A stretch of 64,000 bases of DNA from assembly GCF_018863395.1 (NCBI RefSeq), contig NZ_JAHKRR010000002.1:859896-923895 (forward strand), read 5' to 3'. Each line of letters begins with the position of its first letter. The stretch's first letter is position 1. The translations under genes were made by a program, and so were the position numbers. Positions 46,935 to 56,067 of this stretch are shown here, in pieces. This DNA comes from Sinomicrobium weinanense (GTDB lineage Bacteria; Bacteroidota; Bacteroidia; Flavobacteriales; Flavobacteriaceae). The notes beneath the pieces are model-generated. The model searched no databases. It had not been told where the DNA came from and worked only from the letters and a program-made list of their open reading frames with translations.

Positions 46935-47048
46935 CTTCGGCTTTAGTTTATCCTGAGCTTGTCTGTACTGAGCCCTTCGGTAAACTCAGGATAAACTAAA
47001 GTCGAAGTGTGACATGCTAAGCCTGTCGAAATATCGAAGGGCTCAGTA
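46935..47048. repeat. Two interlocking inverted repeats
   Basis: Arm pair one is 46935-46957 with 46985-47007, 23 bp with one mismatch, containing TTTAGTTTATCCTGAG. Arm pair two is 46966-46979 with 47035-47048, a perfect 14 bp (TACTGAGCCCTTCG). The arms alternate (A, B, A', B'). Confidence 0.88.
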
Positions 47049-47061
47049 ACCAAAACCAGCA

Positions 47062-47127
47062 ATCTACAACTTGTAACATGCAACCTGAAACCTTGAACTT
47101 TGAACTTTGAACCTGAAACCTTGAACC
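47062..47127. repeat. AACTTTGAACCTTG-type word repeat before surE
   Basis: Tandem near-copies of AACCTGAAACCTTGAAC and AACTTTGAAC lie directly upstream of surE. They resemble the words in the tssN-tssK gap. Confidence 0.7.
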
Positions 47128-47170
47128 AAAAATGTGTATTTTAGCAACACAATTTAAGCGAAAGACTTCT

Positions 47171-47947
47171 ATGAAAAAGAAACCCCTTATACTGGTAACG
47201 AATGACGACGGCATCGCAGCGCCGGGCATACGGGCCCTGATCGAAGTAATGAAGACCCTGGGCGATGTGATCGTCGTGGCACCCGACAGTCCGCAATCGG
47301 GCAAAGGGCATGCCGTTACCATCGATGCCACCCTGTTCTGCAACAAGATAAATATCGACGATCAGGTCACCGAAGAGTATAGCTGCTCCGGTACCCCGGC
47401 AGACTGTGTAAAGCTCGCCGTGAACGAGATCCTGAAAAAGAAGCCGGATATTTGTGTGAGCGGCATTAATCACGGTTCCAATTCTTCTGTAAATGTCATT
47501 TACTCCGGGACCATGAGCGCCGCAGTAGAAGCTGGTATAGAAGGTATTCCCGCTATCGGCTTTTCTCTTTGCGATTTTTCGTGGGATGCCGATTTCGAAG
47601 CCATCAAGGCCTATGTAAAAAACATAACGGCCAATGCACTGAACAACGGGATACCCAAGGGGGTAGTACTCAATGTCAATTTCCCGAAGCTGGAAAAAGA
47701 AAACATCAAAGGCATTAAGATATGCCGCCAGGCCAATGCGAGGTGGGTGGAAGAATTTGACAAACGAACCAATCCGCAGGGCCGGGAATATTACTGGCTT
47801 ACGGGTAAGTTCGTCAATCAGGACAAAGGAGAGGACACCGATGAGTGGGCACTGGCCAATGGATACATTTCCGTGGTCCCCGTACAGTTCGACCTCACCG
47901 CCCATCATGCCATACAAACTCTCAACACCTGGAACCTGAATGATTAA
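47171..47947 (+). CDS. surE: 5'/3'-nucleotidase SurE
   Basis: Metal-dependent nucleoside monophosphatase of 258 residues. The N-terminal strand and metal motif ILVTNDDG (Asp12, Asp13) are clear. The VVAPDSPQSGKGHA, SGTPADCVKLA and SGINHGSNSSVNVIYSGT blocks are also clear. The ATG at 47171 gives the standard start. It overlaps the next gene by 8 bp. Confidence 0.95.
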   Translation: MKKKPLILVTNDDGIAAPGIRALIEVMKTLGDVIVVAPDSPQSGKGHAVTIDATLFCNKINIDDQVTEEYSCSGTPADCVKLAVNEILKKKPDICVSGINHGSNSSVNVIYSGTMSAAVEAGIEGIPAIGFSLCDFSWDADFEAIKAYVKNITANALNNGIPKGVVLNVNFPKLEKENIKGIKICRQANARWVEEFDKRTNPQGREYYWLTGKFVNQDKGEDTDEWALANGYISVVPVQFDLTAHHAIQTLNTWNLND

Positions 47948-48227
47948 AAAAGAGATCGCCATAGGATTTGCCGTAGGGGTCATTGCCAATATTTTTGGCT
48001 CCCTGCTTTACATTCTGCTATTTTTCGGTCTCGGGATCGTGGAAACCCTGAAAGAAGCCCATAAAGCAGGTCATTTTGGCAGTATACTGGCGCTCGGTGC
48101 ACTGCTCAACCTCTTTGCCTTTTTCGGTTTCCTGAAGATCAAACGCGACCACAGGGCCAAAGGGGTATTGCTGGCCACCATATGTACGGCGATTATTATT
48201 CTCATATACAAGGTATTTTTGGTATAA
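47940..48227 (+). CDS. Small three-helix membrane protein of unknown function
   Basis: A 95-residue protein with helices at about residues 7-33, 45-66 and 74-93 and a basic loop KIKRDHRAKG. I do not recognise a named family. It overlaps surE by 8 bp and lies about 80 bp before lpxB, so it probably belongs to the same transcript. An envelope role would fit its neighbours but is not shown. Confidence 0.75.
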   Translation: MIKKEIAIGFAVGVIANIFGSLLYILLFFGLGIVETLKEAHKAGHFGSILALGALLNLFAFFGFLKIKRDHRAKGVLLATICTAIIILIYKVFLV

Positions 48228-48231
48228 AAAC

Positions 48232-48296
48232 TGACAGATAACAGGTGACGGATGAGAGGTGTATGCATCGGTCACCGGTCATCAGTCTTCCGTCTA
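48232..48296. repeat. Word-like hairpin repeat upstream of lpxB
   Basis: GACGGATGAG and the later GTCTTCCGTC can pair, with GGTCACCGGTCA in between. The words match the tssE-tssF block at 18646-18716. Confidence 0.6.
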
Positions 48297-48307
48297 AAAA
48301 TAAATAC

Positions 48308-49450
48308 ATGAAATATTACATCATAGCAGGAGAGGCTTCCGGGGACCTTCATGCCTCCAATCTCATGAAAGCCCTGAAAGCGCAGGACAAAGAGGCCGTT
48401 TTCCGTTTTTGGGGAGGAGACCTCATGCAGGCCGTGGGCGGCACCCTGGTGAAACATTACAGGGACCTCGCTTTTATGGGATTTGCAGAAGTACTGATGA
48501 ATATAAAGACCATCTTTAAAAACATTGCTTTCTGCAAAAAAGACATTACCTCTTTTGCACCCGATGTGATCATTTTTGTGGACTATCCCGGATTTAATAT
48601 GCGTATTGCCAAATGGGCCAGGACCGAAGGGTACAGAACGCACTATTACATCTCCCCACAGTTGTGGGCCTGGAAGGAGAACAGGATAAAAGCCATCAAA
48701 AAGGATATTGACGAAATGTATGTCATCCTTCCTTTTGAAAAGGACTTTTACGAAAAAAAACACGATTTTCCTGTCCATTTTGTAGGGCACCCCCTGATCG
48801 ATGCCATTGCGCAGTATCCCAGGGTAGACGAATCCCAGTTCCGGGAAACCCATAAGCTCGACCCTGAAAAGCCCATCATCGCCCTGCTCCCGGGAAGCCG
48901 GAAACAGGAAATACGAAAAATGCTCTCCGTAATGCTCGAAATGGCTCCGCTCTTCAAGGCCTACCAGTTTGTCATTGCCGGGGCACCGGGACAGGATGCT
49001 GAATTTTACCGGCCTTTTATCACCGATGCCAACATCGGTTTTGTAAACAACAGGACCTACGACCTCCTCAGCGTTTCTTTTGCTGCCCTGGTCACCAGTG
49101 GCACCGCCACTCTGGAAACCGCCCTGTTCAAGGTTCCGGAGATCGTTTGTTATCGCGGCAACTGGTTTTCTTATCAGATCGCCAAGCGGATCATTACCCT
49201 GAAATACATTTCCCTGGTCAACCTGGTCATGGACAAGGAAGTGGTGACCGAACTCATACAGGGCGACCTCAACCGGGACCGCCTCCGCGAAGAACTCAAC
49301 AAGATCCTGGACGATAAAAAACGCAGGCAGATCTTCAGTGATTACCACGAACTGGAAAAGAAACTGGGCGGAAGGGGAGCAAGTGAGCAAACAGCCAGGC
49401 TTATTATCTCCGGGGCCGGTAATCGGTATTCGGTGAACGGGGGTCGGTAG
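48308..49450 (+). CDS. lpxB: Lipid-A-disaccharide synthase
   Basis: Glycosyltransferase (GT19) that joins UDP-2,3-diacylglucosamine and lipid X into the lipid A disaccharide at the inner membrane. The 380-residue sequence shows YYIIAGEASGDLHASNLM, FWGGDLMQAVGG, ISPQLWAWKENRI, LLPGSRKQEI and TSGTATLETALF, all typical. The ATG at 48308 is chosen over an earlier one inside the repeat. The last 12 codons (after ARLIISG) come from an intergenic word repeat, so the C-terminus appears to have been altered by it. Confidence 0.95.
   Translation: MKYYIIAGEASGDLHASNLMKALKAQDKEAVFRFWGGDLMQAVGGTLVKHYRDLAFMGFAEVLMNIKTIFKNIAFCKKDITSFAPDVIIFVDYPGFNMRIAKWARTEGYRTHYYISPQLWAWKENRIKAIKKDIDEMYVILPFEKDFYEKKHDFPVHFVGHPLIDAIAQYPRVDESQFRETHKLDPEKPIIALLPGSRKQEIRKMLSVMLEMAPLFKAYQFVIAGAPGQDAEFYRPFITDANIGFVNNRTYDLLSVSFAALVTSGTATLETALFKVPEIVCYRGNWFSYQIAKRIITLKYISLVNLVMDKEVVTELIQGDLNRDRLREELNKILDDKKRRQIFSDYHELEKKLGGRGASEQTARLIISGAGNRYSVNGGR
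49418..49450. repeat. Word repeat forming the 3' end of lpxB
   Basis: GGTAATCGGTATTCGGTGAA continues in the lpxB frame up to the stop TAG. It shares words with 37011-37093 and 50097-50187. Confidence 0.65.
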
Positions 49451-49530
49451 ATGTGTTGATCCCGGTTTAACACACCTCCTTTTAAAAAAACACGTAATTT
49501 TTATTACTTTAGCCCAAATTAGTTCTGCAC

Positions 49531-50094
49531 ATGCGGCGAATTTGTTTTATTTTATGTCTCCTCTTGTCTTTTGGTGCCTGTAAGTCCAGGAAAAAGGCGC
49601 TTTCGAAAAAACCGAGGATAGTGACTGTTGAGGGTAGCCCGGCAACGAAGGCCGTGCACGTAGAAGTCTGGCCGTCAGACAGGGCTGAAGAAGACAACAA
49701 ATCCGCAAATAATACCCAGGTCAACCAGATCATAAAAACAGCTATTTCCTACAATGGTACGAAATACAGGTACGGAGGCACTACCCGGAAAGGAATGGAC
49801 TGCTCCGGGCTGGTATATACATCCTTCAAGGAACACAATATAGCCCTTCAACGCGCTTCGTATATGATGGCCACCCAGGGAGAGAGAATAAAGTTGAAGA
49901 AGGTCCAAAAAGGAGACCTCCTCTTCTTTAAAACGGGAAGAAGAAACCGGATAAACCACGTAGGATTGGTCGTTGAAGTCAAAGGCAATAATATTCGTTT
50001 TATCCACTCCACCACCTCCCGAGGTGTTTTGGTCTCTTCTCTTCGGGAAGGTTACTGGAACCACGCATTTATCGAAGCCCGGAGGATTTTGTAG
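49531..50094 (+). CDS. NlpC/P60 (C40) lipoprotein endopeptidase
   Basis: A 187-residue lipoprotein (Cys17 in LLSFGACKSR) with an intact NlpC/P60 domain: Cys91 in GGTTRKGMDCSG, His143 in NHVGLVVE and His159 in RFIHST. Enzymes of this family cleave D-Glu-diaminopimelate or related stem-peptide bonds. It follows lpxB and precedes comEC. It differs from the T6SS-linked paralogues by having all three catalytic residues, and so serves as an internal reference for them. Confidence 0.92.
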   Translation: MRRICFILCLLLSFGACKSRKKALSKKPRIVTVEGSPATKAVHVEVWPSDRAEEDNKSANNTQVNQIIKTAISYNGTKYRYGGTTRKGMDCSGLVYTSFKEHNIALQRASYMMATQGERIKLKKVQKGDLLFFKTGRRNRINHVGLVVEVKGNNIRFIHSTTSRGVLVSSLREGYWNHAFIEARRIL

Positions 50095-50096
50095 AT

Positions 50097-50187
50097 ACTC
50101 GGTGATCGGTGATCAGAGGTCGGTAAACGGTAATCGGTATCGTTTGACCACCGATTACTGAATACCGATCACCGAATACCGAATACC
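50097..50187. repeat. Word-like hairpin repeat between the C40 gene and comEC
   Basis: CGGTGATCGGTGATCAG and CGGTAATCGGTAT face CCGATTACTGAATACCGATC. It is the densest block of this word family in the window. Confidence 0.75.
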
Positions 50188-50226
50188 TCCCTTCGGAAGT
50201 TCCGTATATTTTCTTTAAATTTAGGC

Positions 50227-52260
50227 ATGCTATCCGGGAATTTAAACATGCTTAAATTGCTTGTCTTTCTCGTCGCCGGGATCGTTTTCGGGTTTTATAC
50301 CGATATTCCGAAGGCTGTTGTTATTACGGGGTTTTTGTCCCTGCTCCTGCTCCTTGGATTTTTGCATTTTTATATTTCCCGGACACTTTCGCAAGCCAAT
50401 TATTATTTCGGCCTTACCGCATTCGCCCTTGTTTTTTGTATCGGTGTATTTGCTGTTAACATTAAAAAACCGGGATACAGTTCCCGTCATTACAGCCACT
50501 ACATCCGGGGAGGGGACCATATTGTTTTTGTCCCGATAAAACAGCTAAAACCCGGAATATACCATCATCGTTATGAAGCTGAGATCAGGAAAGCCAACGG
50601 GCACAAGGCTTCCGGAAAGGTACTCGTACATATTGCCAGGGACAGCAGCTCAAAAACACCGGCCATCGGGTATGAATACCAGGCCCGGACCACATTACAC
50701 AAGATCTCCCCGCCACGGAATCCGCATCAGTTCAATTACAAGGAATACCTTCGAAAACAGCACATCTACCATCAGCTATCCCTGAGGAGCAAAGACCTGT
50801 TCCTGCTTCCCGGAACGGGGCAAACCCCTTACACCTATGCGGCTTCCATAAGGCTACGCGTGCTTACGGCCCTGAAAGCACATGGCTTTGGCGGGGATAC
50901 CCTGGCGGTTATCAACGCTCTTTTACTGGGACAGCGACAGGATATTTCAGAAAAGGTATACCAGGATTACGCGTCGGCCGGCGCCATACATATCCTTGCT
51001 ATTTCCGGACTTCATGTAGGGATTTTGCTTCTTTTTCTCCATTTCCTGTTAAAACCACTGGAACAGCTACGGTATGGAAAAAACCTTAAGTTAGTCTTTA
51101 TCCTGCTGATATTATGGAGCTTTGCATTTATCGCCGGATTGCCGGCTTCTGCGGTAAGGGCGGTAAGCATGTTCTCGTTCGTGGCCCTCGCACTTCGATC
51201 GGGGCGTACGGCAGATATTCGCAATGTATTACTGGTATCTATGTTCTTTCTACTCCTGGCAAGACCCGCTTTTTTATTCGACGCCGGTTTTCAGCTCAGT
51301 TACACTGCCGTATTTTCCATCGTCTGGTTTCAACCCGTATTTTATGGTTGCTGGAAACCGAAATGGAAGGCGGCCGATTGGTTCTGGAAGCTGACAACAG
51401 TCTCTATTGCAGCTCAGTTGGGCGTTTTACCATTAAGCCTGTATTATTTTCATCAGTTCCCGGGCCTGTTCTTCCTGTCCAACCTGGTTATTGTTCCCCT
51501 GCTGGGCATTATTCTGGGGGCAGGTATCCTGGTCATTGCACTGGCCTTATTACAGCTTCTCCCCTCTTTTCTGGCCGAAGGGTACGCCCTGGTTATCACT
51601 TCCATGAACCACCTGGTGTCCTGGATCGCCAAGCAGGAAAGTTTTATTTTCAGGGATATTCCTTTTGACTGGCGGTTGCTTGTGTCGTTTTACCTGCTCC
51701 TGCCCGCCCTGTTCTTCACACTTCAGAAAGTAACATTCCGGAGGGCCTCTATGCTTCTAATGGCCATTCTCTGTATACAAGTTGCTTTTGTTTACCATCG
51801 CTACGCAGCGTCAGTTACGGATAAATTTGTTATTTTTCACAGGAACAGAGATACCCGAATGGCCTGGCAACAGGGAGAACATCTTACGATATATACCCGG
51901 GAAAAGGACCTCGATCCGGACGATGCCGTGCTGCAAAACTATACGGTATCGGAAAGGATACAAAGTATACAAACAAAAATCCCGGGCAACCTATACGAAT
52001 TTAACGGGCAACAGCTACTTTACATCGACAGCCTGGGCATATACGAGGTAAAAGGATTACAGGCCGACTACATCCTCCTGGGGGGTTCCCCGGAAATAAA
52101 CCTGGAAAGAGTGTTATACCTCTACCACCCGAAAATGGTCATTGCGGATGGCAGCAATTATCCCTCTCTGATCAAACGGTGGAAAGCCAGTTGTAAAAAA
52201 GAAAAACTCCCTTTTCACAGTACTTATGAAAAGGGAGCTTTTATCCTTAATAAAAAGTAA
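50227..52260 (+). CDS. ComEC/Rec2-family DNA-uptake membrane protein
   Basis: A 677-residue polytopic protein. The N-terminal DUF4131-type region (helices at about residues 8-75 and a soluble part) is followed by the Competence domain with HILAISGLHVGILLLFLHFL and about seven to eight more helices. The protein ends after a short soluble tail and lacks the metallo-beta-lactamase domain of longer ComEC forms. The family moves single-stranded DNA across the inner membrane during transformation. A second in-frame ATG at 50248 is a possible start. Its last codons contain a terminator-like hairpin. Confidence 0.88.
   Translation: MLSGNLNMLKLLVFLVAGIVFGFYTDIPKAVVITGFLSLLLLLGFLHFYISRTLSQANYYFGLTAFALVFCIGVFAVNIKKPGYSSRHYSHYIRGGDHIVFVPIKQLKPGIYHHRYEAEIRKANGHKASGKVLVHIARDSSSKTPAIGYEYQARTTLHKISPPRNPHQFNYKEYLRKQHIYHQLSLRSKDLFLLPGTGQTPYTYAASIRLRVLTALKAHGFGGDTLAVINALLLGQRQDISEKVYQDYASAGAIHILAISGLHVGILLLFLHFLLKPLEQLRYGKNLKLVFILLILWSFAFIAGLPASAVRAVSMFSFVALALRSGRTADIRNVLLVSMFFLLLARPAFLFDAGFQLSYTAVFSIVWFQPVFYGCWKPKWKAADWFWKLTTVSIAAQLGVLPLSLYYFHQFPGLFFLSNLVIVPLLGIILGAGILVIALALLQLLPSFLAEGYALVITSMNHLVSWIAKQESFIFRDIPFDWRLLVSFYLLLPALFFTLQKVTFRRASMLLMAILCIQVAFVYHRYAASVTDKFVIFHRNRDTRMAWQQGEHLTIYTREKDLDPDDAVLQNYTVSERIQSIQTKIPGNLYEFNGQQLLYIDSLGIYEVKGLQADYILLGGSPEINLERVLYLYHPKMVIADGSNYPSLIKRWKASCKKEKLPFHSTYEKGAFILNKK
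52207..52237. terminator. Terminator inside the 3' end of comEC
   Basis: CTCCCTTTTCA / TGAAAAGGGAG with a 9-nt loop lies within the last 20 codons of comEC, followed on the plus strand by CTTTTATCC and on the minus strand by TTTTTC. It could end transcription of both comEC and the convergent POT gene. Confidence 0.75.
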
Positions 52261-52267
52261 TTTTATA

Positions 52268-53629
52268 TCAATCCCGGGCCACGGCGCCTTCTCCTTCTTC
52301 AGCTCCATGAGTAAGCCTTTTCAGGGGTTTTAACAGCAGGATCACCACCAGGCCTATGAGCGTCCAGATCACAGCAATCCCGGTAAATACTTCAAAATCT
52401 CCGAGGTCTTGCGCCAGTTTGCCGATTTCCCCGGCCACCTTGTTGCCGAGCCCTGTTGCCGCCCAGTACAGCCCCATGATCATGGATGCATATTTGAGGG
52501 GGGCCAGTTTGGTAATGAACGAAAGCGATACCGGCGAAGCACACAGCTCCCCGACCGTGTGAAAGAGATATGCCAGGATCAGCCAGTACATGGCGGAAGA
52601 CCCGGTAGTTTCGTACTGCACGGAAGCCGCACTCATAAACCCGAAACCCAGGGCCATGACAATGATTCCTACGGCCATTTTAAAAAGCGAGGAAGCCTCC
52701 TTGCCCATATGTTTCCATTTTAACCAAAGCGTCCCCACAACCGTTGCCAGTGTAATAATAAAGAAGGAATTCACCGACTGGAACACGGAAGCAGGTATCT
52801 CTCCCAGACCGAAGAACATTCTGTTGGTTTTTTCCTTGGCATACAGGTTCATCAATCCGCCGGCCTGTTCAAAGGCTGCCCAGAAGAGTATAATGAGAAC
52901 GAAAGACAACAGCAATACTTTTACCCTGTCCTTTTCTATACTGGTGAGGGGTTTTTCCAGTATTTTCCGGTCCTTTTCATTTTTGACGGATATGAGGTCA
53001 CCTACATTTTTCAGGTACTTTTGCCCCCAAATGTAGACGATCTGCCCCAGGAACATCCCTATGGCCGCCAGCCCGAAACCGTAATGCCAGTTGATCTGTT
53101 CTCCGACATAACCACAAATGATAGGTGCGGCAAACCCTCCTATGTTTATCCCCATATAGAAAATATAGAACCCGAGGTCCCTTCTTTCGTCTTTCGGTTT
53201 ATACAGTCCGCCCACCATGGAGGAGATATTGGGTTTGAGCCCTCCTACCCCGAGTATGATGAAGAAACATCCTATGTAGAAAGATATTTCTGAATTAAGG
53301 GCCAGGATCGAATGTCCTATACACAACAATACACCACCCACCATTACTGTTTTTTTCTGGCCCAGCACTCTGTCTGCCAGCCAGCCGCCGGGAATGGAGG
53401 CTACATACACCAGCATGGTATACCATCCGTAGAGCGAAAGCGCCTCTTCATTTGTCCAGCCAAAACCAGGGTTTTTGGAAGTGGTTTCCGAAACCAGAAA
53501 CAGGGTAAACAGCGCCCGCATCCCGTAGTAACTGAAGCGCTCCCACATTTCCGTAAAAAATAAGATATACAATCCTGCCGGATGTCCGAACAGTTCCCTC
53601 TTGTGCGCTGGTTTCGATATGTTAGTCAT
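52268..53629 (-). CDS. POT-family proton-coupled oligopeptide transporter
   Basis: A 453-residue major-facilitator protein with about twelve to fourteen helices that imports di- and tripeptides with protons. The family motifs are clear: ExxERFxYYG in EMWERFSYYG (about residues 27-36), GGWLADRVLGQKKT, and the PTR2 signature in FYIFYMGINIGGF. It starts 18 bp after the stop of the DPP-IV-like protease, so the two form an operon that cuts and takes up peptides. Confidence 0.93.
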   Translation of the reverse strand: MTNISKPAHKRELFGHPAGLYILFFTEMWERFSYYGMRALFTLFLVSETTSKNPGFGWTNEEALSLYGWYTMLVYVASIPGGWLADRVLGQKKTVMVGGVLLCIGHSILALNSEISFYIGCFFIILGVGGLKPNISSMVGGLYKPKDERRDLGFYIFYMGINIGGFAAPIICGYVGEQINWHYGFGLAAIGMFLGQIVYIWGQKYLKNVGDLISVKNEKDRKILEKPLTSIEKDRVKVLLLSFVLIILFWAAFEQAGGLMNLYAKEKTNRMFFGLGEIPASVFQSVNSFFIITLATVVGTLWLKWKHMGKEASSLFKMAVGIIVMALGFGFMSAASVQYETTGSSAMYWLILAYLFHTVGELCASPVSLSFITKLAPLKYASMIMGLYWAATGLGNKVAGEIGKLAQDLGDFEVFTGIAVIWTLIGLVVILLLKPLKRLTHGAEEGEGAVARD

Positions 53630-53647
53630 GTAAATATATTTGTGTTC

Positions 53648-55813
53648 CTATAAATTTTTCTTGATGAAGTTTGTCATTTTGGTATAAAGGTGAAGTCGTG
53701 TATTACCACCGAAAATGCCGTGATTTTTATCGGGGTAAATGGCCCAGTCGAATTGTTTGTTGGCCTGTACCAGGGCTTCTACCATCCGCATGGTGTTCTG
53801 CACATGCACATTGTCATCTGCCGTGCCATGCACCAGGAGGTAGGCTCCTTTCAGCTTTTCGACATGGTTTATCGGGGAATTTTCGTCATAGCCCGAGGCA
53901 TTTTCCTGCGGGGTCTGCATATACCTTTCGGTGTAGATGGTGTCGTAAAACCTCCAGTTGGTTACCGGGGCCACGGCAATGGCCATCTTAAAGACATCGT
54001 TACCCTTGAGAATACAGTTAGAAGACATAAAACCGCCATAGCTCCATCCCCAGATACCGATCCTGTCGGCATCGATATAAGGTCTTTTACCAAACTCGCG
54101 GGCTGCTTCTATCTGGTCTTCCACTTCGTATTTTCCGAGTTCCTTATAGGTCATCTTTTTAAAGGCAGCGCCTTTGAAACCGGTACCCCTTCCATCTACA
54201 CAGGCCACGATATATCCCTGCTGGGCCAGCATTTGGTACCAGTAGTCATTCAATGATCCCCATCTGTTGGCCACCTGCTGCGAACCCGGGCCGCTGTATT
54301 GCCACATCAGTAAAGGGTATTTTTTATCAGGGTCAAAATCGGCCGGTTTTATCATCCACATGTTCAGGTCATAGCCATTGATATGTATAGTAGAAAATTC
54401 CTTTTCGGGTAACCCGTATGCTTTCACTTTTTGCACCAGCGCATCGTTGTTTACAATTTCCTTCAGCTCCTTGCCGTTTTTGGCATTGTTCAGGGTATAC
54501 CTCGGAGGTGTATTGACATTGGAAAACGAATTGATAAAATAGCTAAAATCCGCACTGAAAGTAGCGCTGTTGGTCCCTTGCCGGGAAGACAGGCGCTGTT
54601 TTTTACGCCCGTTCAGCTTAATGGCATAGACATCCCTGTTTATGGAGCCGTTCTCTACGGACTGGTAGAATATTCTTCCGGTCCTGGCATCATAACCGTA
54701 GTAATTGGTCACTTCCCACGGCCCACTGGTGACCTGGCGGATGAGTTTGCCGTCTTTGGCATAGTGATAGATGTGGTTATATCCGTCTTTCTCGCTGGTC
54801 CAGATAAAGCTGTTGTCTTTCAGGAAGGTGAGATTGTCTGTAATATCGATATATGCATCGTCCGTTTCGTGGAGGACCACTTCGGAAGCCTTGTCCTTTA
54901 CATTATAAAACACCAGGTCCAGAGCGTTCTGGTGACGGTTTATCACCTGTGCGCTCAATATGTCCTTGTCATTCGTCCATTTTATCCGGGGAATGTAATG
55001 GGCGTTGTTCAGCTCAACCTCTTCGGTCCCTTCATTCTCCAGGTCGTAAACAAAAAGTGAGACTTCGGCATTCTTTTCGCCTGCCTTGGGGTATTTGAAT
55101 TCCTGTTCTGACGGATACAGCTCGGTGCCGTAAATATCCATGGTAAATTGCGGCACTTCACTTTCATCAAACTTAATATAGGCGATATGGGTCCCGGAAG
55201 CATTCCATTGAAATGCACGTACAAAGCTAAATTCTTCTTCGTATACCCAGTCTGCAATACCGTTGATGATCTTGTTCTTTTCACCGTCGTTAGTGATCTG
55301 GTCGGTCTTTCCGGTTTCCAGGTCCTTGATATAGATGTCGTTCTTATAAACAAAAGCCACTTTTTTACCATCCGGCGAAAAAGTGGGCTCCTGTATTTTG
55401 TGATCTGCTATTTTCTGCGTTTTCCCGCTTTTAATATCATACATATAATATATTCCCAGCCTCGAATGGCGGTATACAGGCTCTATATCGGTAGCCAGTA
55501 ACATCCTGGATTCGTCGGCACTAAAGGTATAAGAGGTAAAATGGGAAATGCCGTCCAGATCTTCCGTAGAGACTATTGTTTCTACCTTCTCCAGGGTACT
55601 GTAGTCATATTTATCTACGGTTATGGTCTTCGACTCGCGGTCCATGTTGAGAATGGAATACTGCTTGCCGTTTTTCATGGAATGGAGAACGTCCATGCCT
55701 TTCGTACTGAAAGTTCCGTTCCAGATCTCTTCTAACGTGATTTGCTTGTCCTGTGCGGTAAGAGAAGTTGCCAGTCCTGTGAACAGTAAGGATAAGATGA
55801 AATATTTTCTCAT
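53648..55813 (-). CDS. Dipeptidyl-peptidase-IV-like S9 serine protease, exported
   Basis: A 721-residue periplasmic or secreted protease. A signal peptide (MRKYFILSLLFTGLATSLTAQ) is followed by a DPP-IV beta-propeller (about residues 60-440) and an alpha/beta-hydrolase domain. The catalytic triad is Ser591 in GWSYGG, Asp666 in GTADDNVH and His698 in KNHGIFGG. The propeller has a tandem Glu (YEEEFSF) typical of the dipeptide-anchoring site. The enzyme removes N-terminal dipeptides, usually after Pro or Ala. It is cotranscribed with the POT transporter. Confidence 0.93.
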   Translation of the reverse strand: MRKYFILSLLFTGLATSLTAQDKQITLEEIWNGTFSTKGMDVLHSMKNGKQYSILNMDRESKTITVDKYDYSTLEKVETIVSTEDLDGISHFTSYTFSADESRMLLATDIEPVYRHSRLGIYYMYDIKSGKTQKIADHKIQEPTFSPDGKKVAFVYKNDIYIKDLETGKTDQITNDGEKNKIINGIADWVYEEEFSFVRAFQWNASGTHIAYIKFDESEVPQFTMDIYGTELYPSEQEFKYPKAGEKNAEVSLFVYDLENEGTEEVELNNAHYIPRIKWTNDKDILSAQVINRHQNALDLVFYNVKDKASEVVLHETDDAYIDITDNLTFLKDNSFIWTSEKDGYNHIYHYAKDGKLIRQVTSGPWEVTNYYGYDARTGRIFYQSVENGSINRDVYAIKLNGRKKQRLSSRQGTNSATFSADFSYFINSFSNVNTPPRYTLNNAKNGKELKEIVNNDALVQKVKAYGLPEKEFSTIHINGYDLNMWMIKPADFDPDKKYPLLMWQYSGPGSQQVANRWGSLNDYWYQMLAQQGYIVACVDGRGTGFKGAAFKKMTYKELGKYEVEDQIEAAREFGKRPYIDADRIGIWGWSYGGFMSSNCILKGNDVFKMAIAVAPVTNWRFYDTIYTERYMQTPQENASGYDENSPINHVEKLKGAYLLVHGTADDNVHVQNTMRMVEALVQANKQFDWAIYPDKNHGIFGGNTRLHLYTKMTNFIKKNL

Positions 55814-55967
55814 TTAGGTTCGGGTTATTATCAATACACAAAAAAATATGCCAAGTATACTATTTTTTTTGCGAAAATATAAACTTTTTCAGTTAAACCG
55901 TGATATTTCGGATTTTTTCGTGCCAGAGGGGTAAATATTAACATACAACATACCCGAAATTCTTTAG

Positions 55968-55975
55968 TATCTTTG
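55968..55975 (+). promoter_or_regulatory. Candidate -7 element before HMG-CoA reductase
   Basis: TATCTTTG fits TANNTTTG about 93 bp before the start codon. The -33 region does not show TTTG. Confidence 0.35.
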
Positions 55976-55985
55976 CCGGGACGAA

Positions 55986-56052
55986 CTTCTGATTTACGAA
56001 TTACGAGTGACGAATTTACGATTTATGGCATTCGTAAATCGTAAATCTAAAA
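55986..56052. repeat. ATTTACGAATTACGA-type word repeat
   Basis: GATTTACGAATTACGAGTG and GACGAATTTACGATTTA face ATTCGTAAATCGTAAATC. It can fold into an imperfect hairpin between the -7 element and the HMG-CoA reductase start. Confidence 0.75.
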
Positions 56053-56067
56053 CCGTAATTCACCAAG

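Larger units (their letters stand above)
46708..47170. other. 463-bp gap between prc and surE with stacked repeats
   Basis: No gene is seen. It holds the interlocking inverted repeats at 46935-47048, a word repeat at 47062-47127 and a possible weak -7 element (TATTTTAG at about 47137) for surE. Confidence 0.6.
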
